Assembly (NCBI RefSeq): GCF_009496535.1
Contig: NZ_WIDL01000025.1
Span: forward strand, 12,416 to 54,984
DNA length: 42,569 nucleotides
Source: Stenotrophomonas sp. MYb238
GTDB taxonomy: Bacteria; Pseudomonadota; Gammaproteobacteria; Xanthomonadales; Xanthomonadaceae
Direction: 5' to 3'
The notes under the pieces are model-generated. The model had not been told where the DNA came from. It did not search any database and saw only the letters and a program-made list of their open reading frames with translations. Shown here in pieces: positions 28,792 through 38,811 of this stretch. Both the position numbers and the translations under genes were made by a program. How positions within the stretch are numbered: the first letter of the stretch is position 1; every line of letters starts with the position of its first letter.

Positions 28792-30297
28792 ATGTCCCCC
28801 GAGCTCAACGCAGCGCTGTCACTCTGCCGCAACCTGCCCTCGCCGCCCGGCATCGCCCTGCGCATCATCGAGCTGGCGCAGGACCCGGAGACCGACATCG
28901 CCACCGCGGCCGATGCCATCGCGATGGACATGGCACTGAGCGCGCGCATGCTGCGCATCGCCAATTCGCCGCTGTACGCGAGCCGGCGCCGGATCGAGAA
29001 CCTCGGGCAGGCGCTGACCATGCTCGGCCTGAACGCGACCCTGCAGCTGGCGCTGGGCTTCTCGCTGGCGCATGCGCTGGACCGGGAAGGCCAGGACCCG
29101 CGCCTGCTCGAACGTATCTGGCGCCGCAGCGTGCTGTGCGCGCTGGCCGCGCGCTTCCTCGGCCTGGGCTGCGGGGTGCGGCGCGTCGAGGAACTGATGC
29201 TCGCCGGCCTGCTGCAGGACATCGGCACGCTGGCGCTGATGCAGGCCAGCCCAGACATCTACCCGGCGCTGTTCGACAGCGCCACCTGCAACGAGGAACT
29301 GCTCGCCCACGAGCGCGCCATCCTCGGCTGCAGCCACGCCGAGGCCGGCGCCCAACTGTGCGAGCAGTGGCACCTGCCGCGCTACCTGGTGGAGGCCATC
29401 GCCCGCAGCGAACCGCCGACCGAGCCGGAAGACCTGTTCCAGCGCTGCGTCGCCCTGTCCGGCTGCGTGGCCGAGATATGGCTCGCGCCCGACGCCGACA
29501 TCGCGCGCAACCACGCGCTGCGCCAGGTCTACCAGGGACTGGGCATGGACAGCCAGGGCTTCGAACTGGTGCTGCAGCGGATCAGCCAGATGCTGCCCGA
29601 GCTCTGCGCCCTGCTCGACGTCCCCGTGCCCAGCTCGGCGCGCGTGCGCTTCCTGCTCGACCACGCCAACGAACTCAAGGAACTGCGCAACCTGCGCGAA
29701 CTGCAGGACGCATCGGCCACGCGCCGGCGCGCCGACGACTTCGAGCTGCTGGCGCGGCGCCTGGCCGAGCAGGCGCATCTGGACGCGCTGACCGGCGTGC
29801 TCAACCGCCGCCACCTGGAAACGGTGCTGGAGCAGGAATTCGCACGTGCTGCGCACATGAACCGGCCGCTGTCCATCGCCTTCATCGACCTGGACGACTT
29901 CAAGAAGATCAACGACGCCCACGGCCATCTGGCCGGCGACCAGGTGCTGCAGTCCTTCGCCTCGCACCTGCAGGACCAGCTGCGCAACAGCGATACCGTC
30001 GCCCGTTTCGGCGGCGAGGAATTCGTGGTGCTGTTCCCCGACACCAACGAGCGCCTGGCGCTGGAGGTGGTGCGGCGCGTGCTGGACACCATCTCGCATA
30101 CGCCGATGGCCGAGATCGAAGGCGCGCCGCTGCACGTCACCTTCTCCGCCGGCGTGGCCACCCACGGCGACTACGAGCGCTTCGCCAACGTGCAGGACCT
30201 GCTCAAGGCCGCCGACGACGTGCTCTACCGTTCCAAGAGCCTGGGCCGCAACCGGGTGATCGCCCGCGCCCCCGAACCGCAGCCGGCGTCTGGCTGA
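28792..30297 (+). CDS. HDOD-GGDEF diguanylate cyclase
   Basis: Soluble signalling protein of 501 residues. The N-terminal half is an HDOD domain (LPSPPGIALRIIELAQDPET, MLRIANSPLYASRRRIENLG, LMLAGLLQDIGTLAL, QWHLPRYLVEAIARSE). A helical linker (about 295-330) leads to a GGDEF domain with DALTGVLNRRHLE, FIDLDDFKKINDAHGH and intact GGEEF (407-411). The inhibitory site RNSD at 398-401, five residues before the motif, is present, so product feedback by cyclic di-GMP is expected, unlike the other cyclase in this window. It stands alone between the tsf terminator and pyrH. Input signal unknown. Confidence 0.93.
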   Translation: MSPELNAALSLCRNLPSPPGIALRIIELAQDPETDIATAADAIAMDMALSARMLRIANSPLYASRRRIENLGQALTMLGLNATLQLALGFSLAHALDREGQDPRLLERIWRRSVLCALAARFLGLGCGVRRVEELMLAGLLQDIGTLALMQASPDIYPALFDSATCNEELLAHERAILGCSHAEAGAQLCEQWHLPRYLVEAIARSEPPTEPEDLFQRCVALSGCVAEIWLAPDADIARNHALRQVYQGLGMDSQGFELVLQRISQMLPELCALLDVPVPSSARVRFLLDHANELKELRNLRELQDASATRRRADDFELLARRLAEQAHLDALTGVLNRRHLETVLEQEFARAAHMNRPLSIAFIDLDDFKKINDAHGHLAGDQVLQSFASHLQDQLRNSDTVARFGGEEFVVLFPDTNERLALEVVRRVLDTISHTPMAEIEGAPLHVTFSAGVATHGDYERFANVQDLLKAADDVLYRSKSLGRNRVIARAPEPQPASG

Positions 30298-30346
30298 ACG
30301 CGGGCGAACGCAAGGGAAAAAACCTCGCTGCGGTGCAGCACGAGCG

Positions 30347-30376
30347 CTGCGCGGAAAGGGTCCGATCCGTTAGAAT
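30347..30376 (+). promoter_or_regulatory. possible promoter of pyrH
   Basis: A -10-like TAGAAT (30371-30376) with a weak CTGCGC (30347-30352) at an 18-bp spacing, 30 bp before the pyrH ATG. The only AT-rich stretch in this 109-bp gap. Confidence 0.45.
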
Positions 30377-30406
30377 TCCCGCGTTTTCCAGCCACCCGAG
30401 GTCGCC

Positions 30407-31135
30407 ATGTCCCAGCTCGCCTACCAACGCATCCTTCTGAAACTTTCCGGGGAGGCGCTGATGGGAGACGAGGACTACGGCATCGACCCCAAGGTCATCA
30501 ACCGCCTGGCGCGCGAGGTCATCGAAGCGCAGCAGGCCGGCGCCGAGGTGGCGCTGGTCATCGGCGGCGGCAACATCTTCCGCGGTGCCGGCCTCGCCGC
30601 CGGCGGCATGGACCGGGTCACCGGCGACCAGATGGGCATGCTGGCCACGGTCATCAACGCGCTGGCCATGCAGGACGCGCTGGAGAAGCTCGGCGCCAAG
30701 GCGCGCGTGATGAGCGCGATCAAGATCAACGACGTGTGCGAGGACTACATCCGCCGCCGCGCCATCCGCCACCTGGAAAAGGGCCGCCTGGTGATCTTCG
30801 CCGCCGGCGTCGGCAGCCCGTTCTTCACCACCGATTCGGGCGCCGCGCTGCGCGCCATCGAGATCGGTGCCGACCTGCTGCTCAAGGCCACCAAGGTCGA
30901 CGGCGTGTACGACAAGGACCCGAACAAGCACGCCGATGCGGTGCGCTACGACACCCTGAGCTACGACCAGGTCATCAGCCAGGGTCTGGAGGTCATGGAT
31001 ACCGCCGCCTTCGCCTTGGCCCGCGACAGCGACCTGCCGCTGCGCGTGTTCGACATGGGCCAGCCCGGCGAGCTGCTGAAGATCCTGCGCGGCGAGAACA
31101 TCGGCACCCTGGTCCACGGCCGCGACGCGCACTGA
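30407..31135 (+). CDS. pyrH: UMP kinase
   Basis: Hexameric bacterial UMP kinase (242 residues) making UDP from UMP and ATP. Signature segments: [12 protein letters not shown] at the start, [31 protein letters not shown], GTGxPFFTTDS-like [17 protein letters not shown], and [17 protein letters not shown] upstream serves as ribosome binding site. The pyrH-frr-uppS-cdsA-dxr order is widely conserved in proteobacteria. Confidence 0.97.
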   Translation: MSQLAYQRILLKLSGEALMGDEDYGIDPKVINRLAREVIEAQQAGAEVALVIGGGNIFRGAGLAAGGMDRVTGDQMGMLATVINALAMQDALEKLGAKARVMSAIKINDVCEDYIRRRAIRHLEKGRLVIFAAGVGSPFFTTDSGAALRAIEIGADLLLKATKVDGVYDKDPNKHADAVRYDTLSYDQVISQGLEVMDTAAFALARDSDLPLRVFDMGQPGELLKILRGENIGTLVHGRDAH

Positions 31136-31403
31136 GCGGCGGCGTTTCAGGCTCCTCTCCCTGCGCGGCGAAGCCGCAAGGCACGCGTGCGGCCGAGCGC
31201 CCACGCCGCCGCCATGGGCCGGACACAGATCGCGGCGAGGAAGCAACGGGGCCGGCCAAGGTCGGGCCACCGCTGGCTCCCTTCATCCCTCACCCGCCCC
31301 TGCCGGGCACCTTCCCTCGCAGGGCGAAGCAAGGGCAATACCCCGGCCAACGGTCTGGTTCGCCTATAATCGGCCGGTTCCAGAAACATCCAGGATTCCG
31401 GCG
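31136..31403 (+). promoter_or_regulatory. pyrH-frr gap with a -10 box
   Basis: 268 bp without a credible gene. The middle part (about 31270-31345) is a degenerate CCCTCACCCG...CCCTCGCAGGGCGAAGCAAGGG stretch resembling imperfect dispersed intergenic repeats of this bacterial group. A perfect TATAAT at 31365-31370, 34 bp before the frr start, suggests a separate frr promoter, although no good -35 is seen. Confidence 0.5.
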
Positions 31404-31961
31404 ATGATCAACGACATCAAGCAAGATGCGCAGGCGCGCATGGCCAAGAGCCTCGACGCTCTGCGCCACACCCTCACCACCATCCGCACCGGCCGCGCAT
31501 CGCCGGCCCTGCTGGACGGCATCAAGGTCAAGGCCTACGGCACCGACACGCCGCTGAACCAGGTGGCCAGCATCAGCGTGTCCGAAGGCCGCTCGCTGGT
31601 CATCACCCTGTTCGACAAGAACATGATCAAGGAAGTGGAGAAGGCCATCTACGCGTCGGACATCGGCATCACGCCCACCACCATGGGCACGGTGATCCGC
31701 CTGAACCTGCCGCCGCTGACCGAGGAGCGCCGCAAGGAACTGGCCAAGACCGTGGGCAAGGAAGGCGAGGACAGCAAGGTCGCCATCCGCAACATCCGCC
31801 GCGACGCCAACCAGGAAGTGGCCAGGCTGCTCAAGGACAAGGCCATCACCGAGGACGAGGACCGCCGCGCCCAGGACGAGATCCAGAAGCTGACCGACAA
31901 GGCGATCAAGGACGTCGACGAGGTGGTCAGGCTCAAGGAACAGGAACTGATGGCGGTCTGA
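31404..31961 (+). CDS. frr: ribosome recycling factor
   Basis: Splits post-termination ribosomes with EF-G. 185 residues, as in E. coli. Conserved IRTGRASPALLDGIKVKAYG, ISPY-equivalent ITLFDKNMIKEVEKAI, DIGITPTTMGTVIRLNLPPLTEERR, and KVAIRNIRRDANQE. Ends 3 bp before the uppS start. Confidence 0.97.
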   Translation: MINDIKQDAQARMAKSLDALRHTLTTIRTGRASPALLDGIKVKAYGTDTPLNQVASISVSEGRSLVITLFDKNMIKEVEKAIYASDIGITPTTMGTVIRLNLPPLTEERRKELAKTVGKEGEDSKVAIRNIRRDANQEVARLLKDKAITEDEDRRAQDEIQKLTDKAIKDVDEVVRLKEQELMAV

Positions 31962-31964
31962 CCG

Positions 31965-32738
31965 GTGCCGTCCGCCATGCCCAACGGCATGCCAGCACCA
32001 AGCCTGCCCGCGCACGTTGCCATCATCATGGATGGCAACGGCCGCTGGGCGCAGCAGCGGCGGCGCCCGCGCATGATCGGCCACCGCGCCGGCGCCCGCG
32101 CGGTCAACCGCACCATCGACTTCTGCCTGGAGCGCGGCATCGCCGCGCTCACGCTGTTCGCCTTCTCCAGCGAGAACTGGGGGCGGCCGCAGGAGGAAGT
32201 GGACGCGCTGATGAAGCTGTTCCTCGGCGCGCTCGACCGCGAGGTGGACGAGCTCGACCGCCGCGGCGTGCGCGTGCGTTTCATCGGCGAGCGCTCGCGT
32301 TTTTCCGGCGGCATCGCCCAGCGCATGGACCGCGCCGAGCAGCGCACCGCCGGCAATGCCGCGATGACCCTGAGCATCGCCGCCAGCTACGGCGGCCGCC
32401 AGGACATCGCCCATGCCGCGCGCCTGCTCGCCGGGCAGGTCGCCGCCGGCACCCTGCTGCCGGAACAGATCGACGAGCACCTGCTCGGCCGCCACGTCGC
32501 GCTGGCCGACCTGCCGCCGCCGGACCTGTTCATCCGCACCGGCGGCGATACCCGCATCAGCAATTTCCTGCTGTGGCAGCTGGCCTACACCGAGCTGTGG
32601 TTCACCGAGGTGCTGTGGCCGGACATCGACGCCGGCCTCCTGCAGCAGGCCCTGGACGACTACGCCCGGCGCGAGCGCCGTTATGGACTGACCAGCGCAC
32701 AGGTCGCCGCGGCGGCCACGGAGACCGTTTCCCCATGA
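31965..32738 (+). CDS. uppS: undecaprenyl diphosphate synthase
   Basis: Cis-prenyltransferase that adds eight isopentenyl units to farnesyl diphosphate to make the lipid carrier for peptidoglycan and O-antigen. Catalytic motif HVAIIMDGNGRWA with Asp23, then GHRAGARAV, FAFSSENWGRP, and SNFLLWQLAYTELWFTEVLWPD. The first possible start is GTG 31965; ATG 31977 and ATG 31989 are in frame and none has a clear Shine-Dalgarno, so the first 4-8 residues are uncertain. Its stop overlaps the cdsA ATG (ATGA). Confidence 0.95.
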   Translation: MPSAMPNGMPAPSLPAHVAIIMDGNGRWAQQRRRPRMIGHRAGARAVNRTIDFCLERGIAALTLFAFSSENWGRPQEEVDALMKLFLGALDREVDELDRRGVRVRFIGERSRFSGGIAQRMDRAEQRTAGNAAMTLSIAASYGGRQDIAHAARLLAGQVAAGTLLPEQIDEHLLGRHVALADLPPPDLFIRTGGDTRISNFLLWQLAYTELWFTEVLWPDIDAGLLQQALDDYARRERRYGLTSAQVAAAATETVSP

Positions 32739-33556
32739 CCAAGACCCGTGTCATCGCCGCGCTGATCATGGCCCCGGTGGCCATCTGCGCGATCCTGCTG
32801 CTGCCCTCCCAGTGGCTGGCCGCCGCCGCCGCACTGGTGTTCCTCACCGGCCTGTGGGAATGGCTGCGCCTGGCCGGCGTGGACGGCCTGCCGCGCACCG
32901 TGCTGCTGGTGCTCAACCTGCTGCTGATGGTGCTGCTGGTATGGGCCTCGGCCGGCAGCCTGGTACTGTTCCAGCTGGCGACGCTGGCCGGCGTCGGCTT
33001 CTGGCTGCTGGCGTTGCTGTGGCTGCGCTTCTTCGACTTCGGCGCGCACGAGGAAAGCGGCGCGCGCATGCTCAAGCTGGCCGCCGGCACCCTGGCCATC
33101 GTCCCGGCCTGGGCGGCGCTGGTGCTTATCCACGCCAGCGAGCCGCATGGCAACCGCTGGCTGCTGACCGCGCTGGCCGTGGTCTGGGCGGCCGATTCGG
33201 GCGCCTATTTCGCCGGGCGCGCGTTCGGCAGGCGCAAGCTCGCCCCGCGCGTGAGCCCCAACAAGACCATCGAAGGCCTGCTCGGCGGCCTGGCCGCCGG
33301 CCTGGTGGTCGCGGTCGGCTTCGGCTGGCTGGCCGGCGTGCAGCCGGCCGCCATCGGCTGGCTGCTGCTGGTGGCCGCGGTCACGGTGCTGGCCTCGGTA
33401 CTCGGCGACCTGTTCGAGAGCCTGCTCAAGCGCCACGCCGGCGCCAAGGATTCGGGCAACGTGATCCCCGGCCACGGCGGCGTGCTCGACCGCATCGACG
33501 GCGTGCTGGCCGCGCTGCCGGTGTTCGCGCTGGGCAAGGAAATCTTCGGTTTCTGA
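32735..33556 (+). CDS. cdsA: phosphatidate cytidylyltransferase
   Basis: Polytopic inner-membrane enzyme (273 residues) forming CDP-diacylglycerol for all phospholipids. About eight hydrophobic segments; the family signature near the C-terminus reads [21 protein letters not shown] followed by VLDRID. Start overlaps the uppS stop; its own stop is 1 bp before the dxr ATG. Confidence 0.96.
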   Translation: MTKTRVIAALIMAPVAICAILLLPSQWLAAAAALVFLTGLWEWLRLAGVDGLPRTVLLVLNLLLMVLLVWASAGSLVLFQLATLAGVGFWLLALLWLRFFDFGAHEESGARMLKLAAGTLAIVPAWAALVLIHASEPHGNRWLLTALAVVWAADSGAYFAGRAFGRRKLAPRVSPNKTIEGLLGGLAAGLVVAVGFGWLAGVQPAAIGWLLLVAAVTVLASVLGDLFESLLKRHAGAKDSGNVIPGHGGVLDRIDGVLAALPVFALGKEIFGF

Positions 33557-33557
33557 C

Positions 33558-34772
33558 ATGTCCGCCCCCCTGCATTCCCATCCCGCCGGCCCGCGCCGGG
33601 TCGCGATCCTGGGCGCCACCGGCTCGATCGGCACCTCGGCGCTGGACGTCATCGCCCGCCATCCGGAGCGGATGCGCGCCAGCGTGCTGGCCGCCGGCAA
33701 CAACGTCGATGCGCTCCTGGCGCTGTGCCGCACCCACCGGCCCGCGCATGCGGCCATCGCCGAACCGGCGCTGTTCGGGCGCCTGCGCGACGGGCTGCGC
33801 GAGGCCGGCCTGGCCACCGAGGCGCACGCCGGCGCCGCGGCGATCGACGCGCTGGCCGCCGGCGACGCCTGCGACACCGTGGTCGCGGCCATCGTCGGCG
33901 CGGCCGGGCTGTCCTCGACCCTGGCCGCCGCCCGCGCCGGCAAGCGCCTGCTGCTGGCCAACAAGGAATCGCTGGTGCTGGCCGGCGAACTGCTGACCCG
34001 CGACGCGGCGGCGGCCGGCGCGGACATCATCCCGATCGACAGCGAACACAACGCCATCTTCCAGTGCCTGCGCTCGCGCGATGCCAGCGTCGAAGGCGCC
34101 GGCGTGCGCCGCATCCTGCTCACCGCCTCCGGCGGGCCATTCCGCGGCCGCAGCCGCGCCGAACTGGAAGCGGTGACCCCGGCGCAAGCGGTGGCGCACC
34201 CGAAATGGTCGATGGGCCCGAAAATCTCGGTCGATTCGGCCACGCTGATGAACAAGGGCCTGGAGGTCATCGAGGCCCACCACCTGTTCGGCGTGCCCGG
34301 CGCGCGCATCGACGTGCTGGTGCACCCGCAGAGCCTGGTGCATTCGCTGGTCGAGTTCATCGACGGCTCCACCCTGGCCCAGCTCGGCCTGCCGGACATG
34401 CGCACCACCCTGGCGGTCGGCCTGGGCTGGCCGCAGCGCATCGAATCGGGGGTGGCCGGGCTCGACCTGCTGGCGCAGGGCCGCCTCGACTTCGAGGCGC
34501 CGGACCTGGACGCCTTTCCCTGCCTGCGCCTGGCCTGGCAGGCCATGGAGGCCGGCGGCAGCGCCCCGGCGATCCTGAACGCGGCCAACGAAGTCGCCGT
34601 TTCAGCCTTTCTTCAGGGCCGCATAGGCTTCCTGTCGATCCCTGCGCTGGTGGAAGATGCCCTGTCCGCCCTGCCTCACATGGCTGCCGATACACTGGAC
34701 GCCCTGCTGGCGGCCGATGCGCGGTCCCGCCAGGTCACCACCACCGCCATCGCCCGCCTGCCCCATGCCTGA
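33558..34772 (+). CDS. dxr: 1-deoxy-D-xylulose 5-phosphate reductoisomerase
   Basis: First committed step of the MEP isoprenoid pathway: DXP to MEP with NADPH. 404 residues. NADPH-binding [31 protein letters not shown], metal and substrate site [28 protein letters not shown], and [28 protein letters not shown] are all seen. It supplies the precursor for UppS, encoded two genes upstream. Confidence 0.97.
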   Translation: MSAPLHSHPAGPRRVAILGATGSIGTSALDVIARHPERMRASVLAAGNNVDALLALCRTHRPAHAAIAEPALFGRLRDGLREAGLATEAHAGAAAIDALAAGDACDTVVAAIVGAAGLSSTLAAARAGKRLLLANKESLVLAGELLTRDAAAAGADIIPIDSEHNAIFQCLRSRDASVEGAGVRRILLTASGGPFRGRSRAELEAVTPAQAVAHPKWSMGPKISVDSATLMNKGLEVIEAHHLFGVPGARIDVLVHPQSLVHSLVEFIDGSTLAQLGLPDMRTTLAVGLGWPQRIESGVAGLDLLAQGRLDFEAPDLDAFPCLRLAWQAMEAGGSAPAILNAANEVAVSAFLQGRIGFLSIPALVEDALSALPHMAADTLDALLAADARSRQVTTTAIARLPHA

Positions 34773-34798
34773 TCCCGACTTCCAACCGAGCCGCGCCC

Positions 34799-36154
34799 AT
34801 GGCTGACTTCCTCGGTTCCGTGTGGTGGATGATCGTCAGCCTCGGCGTGCTGGTGACGTTCCATGAGTTCGGCCATTACTGGGTGGCGCGGCGCTGCGGC
34901 GTCAAGGTGCTGCGCTTCTCGGTCGGCTTCGGCCGCCCGCTGTGGAGCCGCCGCAACCGCAACGGCACCGAGTTCGCCATCGCCGCCATCCCGCTCGGCG
35001 GCTACGTGAAGATGCTCGACGAGCGCGAGGTCGAGGTCCCGGCCGGCGAGCGCGCGGTGGCCTTCAACAACAAGAGCGTGTGGCAGCGCATCGCGATCGT
35101 GGCCGCCGGCCCGGCCGCCAACCTGGTGCTGTGCATCGTCCTGCTGTGGGCGATGTTCGTGATCGGCCGCCAGGACTATTCGGCCACCATCGGCCGCAGC
35201 GCCGGCATGGCCGCCGCCGCCGGGCTCAACGCCGGCGACCGCATCCTCGACGTGGACGGCCGCGCGGTGGCGACCTGGGCCGAGGCCAGCATGGCCCTCA
35301 CCACCGCCGCGATGGACCGCCAGGACGCCCGCGTGCGGGTGGTCGATACGCTGGACAACACCCACACCCGGGTGCTGCCGCTGTCCACCCTGCCGGCCGG
35401 TTTCGACGAGCGCACGGTGCCGGTGCAGGCCGGCCTGGCCTGGCAGTTCTGGCTGCAGCCGGCGCAGGTCGAATCGGTGACCGAAGGCTCGGCCGCCAGC
35501 GGCCAGCTGCAGCGCGGCGACCTGATTCTGGCCATCGACGGCCAGCGCGTGGAAAGCGCCGACCAGGTCGTGCCGCTGGTGCAGCAGCTGGGCGAGCGCG
35601 GCGGCCCGGGCATGATCGAGGTCGAGCGCGCCGGGCAGCGCCTGGCCCTGGAACTGCAGCCGCACAAGGCGCCGGGCGAGGCAAGCAAGGACCGCTGGCT
35701 GATCGGCGTGGGTGTCGTAGGCCAGGCGCCGGCCTACGACGCCCGCCAGCAGTACGGCCCGCTGGCGGCGCTGCCGGCGGCCGTGCGCGAGGCCGGCCGG
35801 CTGGCCAGCGATTCCCTCGGCATGATGCGGCGCATGCTCACCGGGCATGCCTCGGTCAAGAACATCTCCGGTCCGATCACCATCGCCCGCGTCGCCAATG
35901 CATCGGCCGAGCGCGGCGTGGACTGGTTCCTGTACTTCCTGGCCCTGCTGTCGCTGAGCCTGTGCATCATCAACCTGCTGCCGATCCCGATCTTGGACGG
36001 CGGTCACCTGCTGTATTACCTTATCGAGTTGGTCAAGGGCAGCCCGTTGAGCGAGCGCGCCATGGCCGCCGGACAGTATGTCGGCCTGGCGCTGCTGGCC
36101 GGACTGATGGGGCTGGCGTTCTACAACGACATCCTCGGCCTTGTCCCGCGATGA
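34799..36154 (+). CDS. rseP: site-2 protease RseP
   Basis: Inner-membrane zinc metalloprotease (451 residues) that cleaves the anti-sigma factor RseA in the sigma-E envelope stress response. Zinc motif HEFGH (His22, Glu23, His26) in the first TM segment, then YVKMLDERE, two PDZ domains (about 115-280) and the C-terminal LLPIPILDGGHLLYYLIE with the third metal ligand. ATG 34799 follows dxr by 26 bp. Its stop overlaps a possible upstream ATG of bamA. Placement next to bamA, whose substrates trigger sigma-E, is conserved. Confidence 0.96.
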   Translation: MADFLGSVWWMIVSLGVLVTFHEFGHYWVARRCGVKVLRFSVGFGRPLWSRRNRNGTEFAIAAIPLGGYVKMLDEREVEVPAGERAVAFNNKSVWQRIAIVAAGPAANLVLCIVLLWAMFVIGRQDYSATIGRSAGMAAAAGLNAGDRILDVDGRAVATWAEASMALTTAAMDRQDARVRVVDTLDNTHTRVLPLSTLPAGFDERTVPVQAGLAWQFWLQPAQVESVTEGSAASGQLQRGDLILAIDGQRVESADQVVPLVQQLGERGGPGMIEVERAGQRLALELQPHKAPGEASKDRWLIGVGVVGQAPAYDARQQYGPLAALPAAVREAGRLASDSLGMMRRMLTGHASVKNISGPITIARVANASAERGVDWFLYFLALLSLSLCIINLLPIPILDGGHLLYYLIELVKGSPLSERAMAAGQYVGLALLAGLMGLAFYNDILGLVPR

Positions 36155-36225
36155 ACTTTTCCCCGCTGACGTCGTCATACGCCGGCACCCACGCAACAAT
36201 GAAATCGACTCCAACCGGACGTGAC

Positions 36226-38691
36226 ATGACGCGACTTCCCACTCGCCGCCTGCTTGCCCTCGCCCTCGCCGCCGGTCTGGCCGCGCCCGCGCTCGCGCAG
36301 GCCGCCGAGCCCTTCACCGCCAGCGACATCCGCGTGGACGGCCTGCAGCGCATCTCTTCCGGCACCGTCTTCACCTACCTGCCGGTGGAACGCGGCGACC
36401 GCGTCGACGACGCCAAGGTCGGCGACACCATCCGCGCCCTGTACAAGACCGGCTTCTTCGAGGACGTGCAGCTGGACCGCCAGGGCGACATCCTGGTGGT
36501 CACGGTCAAGGAACGCCCGGCGATCAACAAGCTGACCGTCACCGGCAACAAGGACATCAAGAGCGAGCAGCTGCTCAAGGGCCTGGCCGACATCGGCCTG
36601 AGCGAGGGCGGCACCTTCGACCGCCTGAGCCTGGACCGCGTGACCCAGGAACTGCGCCGCCAGTACAACGACCGCGGCAAGTACAACGTCGAGATCACCC
36701 CGACGGTGAGCCCGCTGGACCGCAACCGCGTCGACGTCGCCATCGCCGTCAAGGAAGGCAAGGCGGCCAAGATCCGCCACGTCAACCTGGTAGGCACCGA
36801 GAAGTTCGAGGCCGCCGACATCCTGGATACCTGGGAGTCCAAGGAACACAACTGGGCCTCGTGGTACCGCCGCGACGACCAGTACTCCAAGGAAAAACTG
36901 TCCGGCGACCTGGAGAAGCTCAACTCCTGGTACCTGGACCGCGGCTACGTCGATTTCAGCGTCGATTCCACCCAGGTCTCGATCAGCCCCGACAAGCGCG
37001 ACATGTTCATCACCGCCGGCGTGACCGAGGGCGAGCAGTACAAGATCTCCGAGATCAAGGTCACCGGCGAGACCATCCTGCCGCAGGAGAACGTCGAGCG
37101 CATGGTGTTCCAGAAGGCCGGCGACACGTTCTCGCGCGGCCTGCTGGAACTGAGCGCCGACGCGATCACCAACACCCTGTCCAACGTCGGCTACGCCTTC
37201 GCCAAGGTCAACCCGATCCCGACCAGCAACCGCGCCGATCGCACCGTGGCGGTCAACATGCAGGTCGTGCCGGGCCCGCGCGTGTCGGTGCGCCGCATCG
37301 TGTTCAAGGGCAACACCCGCACCGCCGACGAGGTGCTGCGCCGCGAGATGCGCCAGTTCGAGAACGCCTGGTACTCGCAGGCGGCGATCGACCGTTCCAA
37401 GATCCGCCTGCAGCGCCTGGGCTATTTCGAATCGGTCGACGTCGAGACCAGCCCGGTCACCGGCAGCAACGACCAGGTCGACGTGGTCTACAACGTCAAG
37501 GAAACCACCTCGGGCAGCTTCGTGTTCGGCCTGGGCTATTCGCAGTCCTACGGCATGACCACCTCGGTGCAGCTGTCGCAGAACAACTTCCTGGGCGGCG
37601 GCAACCGCGTCTCGGTCGAGGCCTCGCGCAGCAGCTACCTGCAGCGCTACGGCTTCTCGTACCTGAACCCCTACTTCACCGACGACGGCGTGTCGCTGGG
37701 CTACAACCTGTCCTGGCGCGAACTGGACTACTCGGACTTCAACACCGCCCAGTACAACAGCACCAACGGCGCGGCGCAGATGGTGTTCGGCGTGCCGATC
37801 ACCGAGAACGACAGCTTCTCGCTGATGTTCGGCATCGACAGCAACCAGATCACCACCTACAGCGGCTATACCCCGCAGGCGATCATCGACTACATCGATG
37901 CGATGGGCACGCGCACCTTCCATTCCTGGCGCACCGAGCTGGGCTGGGCGCGCGACACCCGCAACGACTACTTCATGCCGACCCGCGGCACCTACCAGCG
38001 CCTGGGCCTGGAAGCCACGCTGCCCGGCTCCACCGCCGAGTACTACAAGCTCAGCTACCAGATCTCCAAGTACTGGCCGATCATGCCGTCGCTGGTGATC
38101 AACACCCGCGTCGAGTTCGGCTACGGCGACTCGTACGGCAAGGACAAGGTGCGCGACATCTGCTGGTTCGAGACGCCCGCCGTCCCCGGCATCCCGGCCG
38201 ATGGCGACACCCCGGCCGTCCCGGGCAAGCCGGCCACCAGCGAAGTGGTGGACTGCGCCGCCAACCCCACCGCCAAGCACCGCCAGGTGAAGGCCGCCGG
38301 GCTGCCGTTCTTCGAGAACTTCTACGCCGGCGGCACCAATTCGGTGCGCGGTTTCCGCGACAACACCCTGGGTCCGCGCTCGGAAATCATGGGCGGCTAC
38401 TACCGCGGCCAGCCGCTGGGCGGCTCGGTGAAGACCGTCGGCGCGGTCGAAGCCTACTTCCCGAAGCTGTTCGACAGCCCCTCGGCGCGCGTGTCGGCGT
38501 TCCTGGATTTCGGCAACGTCTACAACGGCACCGACAACTTCGATGCGGGCGAACTGCGCGCCTCGGCCGGCGTCGCGCTGCTGTGGCGCGCGCCGGTGGG
38601 CCCGATCTCGATCAGCTACGCCTTCCCGCTCAAGAAGAAGGAAGGCGACGAGATCGAGCGCCTGCAGTTCACCTTCGGCGGGCAGTTCTGA
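36226..38691 (+). CDS. bamA: outer-membrane assembly factor BamA
   Basis: Essential barrel (821 residues) that folds and inserts beta-barrel proteins. Signal peptide MTRLPTRRLLALALAAGLAA, ending in ALAQA. Five POTRA domains cover about 27-430 (FTASDIRVDGLQRIS, then VTVKERPAINKLTVTGNKDI, VNLVGTEKFE, ISEIKVTGETIL, RRIVFKGNTRTADEVLRREM), then a 16-strand barrel with VRGF at 707-710 and a C-terminal Phe (FTFGGQF). Just before the conserved PFFENFYAGGTNSVRGF is a Pro-rich insertion of about 50 residues with Cys646 and Cys677 (see findings). ATG 36226 chosen because it starts directly before the basic and hydrophobic signal; in-frame ATGs at 36199 and 36151 exist. Confidence 0.96.
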   Translation: MTRLPTRRLLALALAAGLAAPALAQAAEPFTASDIRVDGLQRISSGTVFTYLPVERGDRVDDAKVGDTIRALYKTGFFEDVQLDRQGDILVVTVKERPAINKLTVTGNKDIKSEQLLKGLADIGLSEGGTFDRLSLDRVTQELRRQYNDRGKYNVEITPTVSPLDRNRVDVAIAVKEGKAAKIRHVNLVGTEKFEAADILDTWESKEHNWASWYRRDDQYSKEKLSGDLEKLNSWYLDRGYVDFSVDSTQVSISPDKRDMFITAGVTEGEQYKISEIKVTGETILPQENVERMVFQKAGDTFSRGLLELSADAITNTLSNVGYAFAKVNPIPTSNRADRTVAVNMQVVPGPRVSVRRIVFKGNTRTADEVLRREMRQFENAWYSQAAIDRSKIRLQRLGYFESVDVETSPVTGSNDQVDVVYNVKETTSGSFVFGLGYSQSYGMTTSVQLSQNNFLGGGNRVSVEASRSSYLQRYGFSYLNPYFTDDGVSLGYNLSWRELDYSDFNTAQYNSTNGAAQMVFGVPITENDSFSLMFGIDSNQITTYSGYTPQAIIDYIDAMGTRTFHSWRTELGWARDTRNDYFMPTRGTYQRLGLEATLPGSTAEYYKLSYQISKYWPIMPSLVINTRVEFGYGDSYGKDKVRDICWFETPAVPGIPADGDTPAVPGKPATSEVVDCAANPTAKHRQVKAAGLPFFENFYAGGTNSVRGFRDNTLGPRSEIMGGYYRGQPLGGSVKTVGAVEAYFPKLFDSPSARVSAFLDFGNVYNGTDNFDAGELRASAGVALLWRAPVGPISISYAFPLKKKEGDEIERLQFTFGGQF

Positions 38692-38705
38692 GGAACTGCC
38701 CGCGC

Positions 38706-38811
38706 GCCCAAGGCGATGCCTTGGGCACCCCAGGTTTCGCCATGCGAAACCTGGGGCCGCGCCCTGGCCTTCCGATCCCCCCGCCTTCGGCGCGCCCCCT
38801 TGCCAAGGGGG
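38706..38811 (+). repeat. three hairpins in the bamA-lpxD gap
   Basis: GCCCAAGGC/GCCTTGGGC (38706-38726), a 13-bp perfect stem CCCCAGGTTTCGC/GCGAAACCTGGGG with a 3-nt loop (38728-38756), and CCCCCTT/AAGGGGG (38795-38811). None has a T run, so they look like mRNA-stabilising or processing structures more than terminators. Nothing gene-like lies in 38692-38942; skp, found here in enterobacteria, is absent, as in Xylella. Confidence 0.7.

Noticed and set aside
34942-36225. A 1249-residue BamA reading frame starting inside rseP
   Set aside because: That part is the +2 frame of rseP; the true signal peptide begins at 36226.
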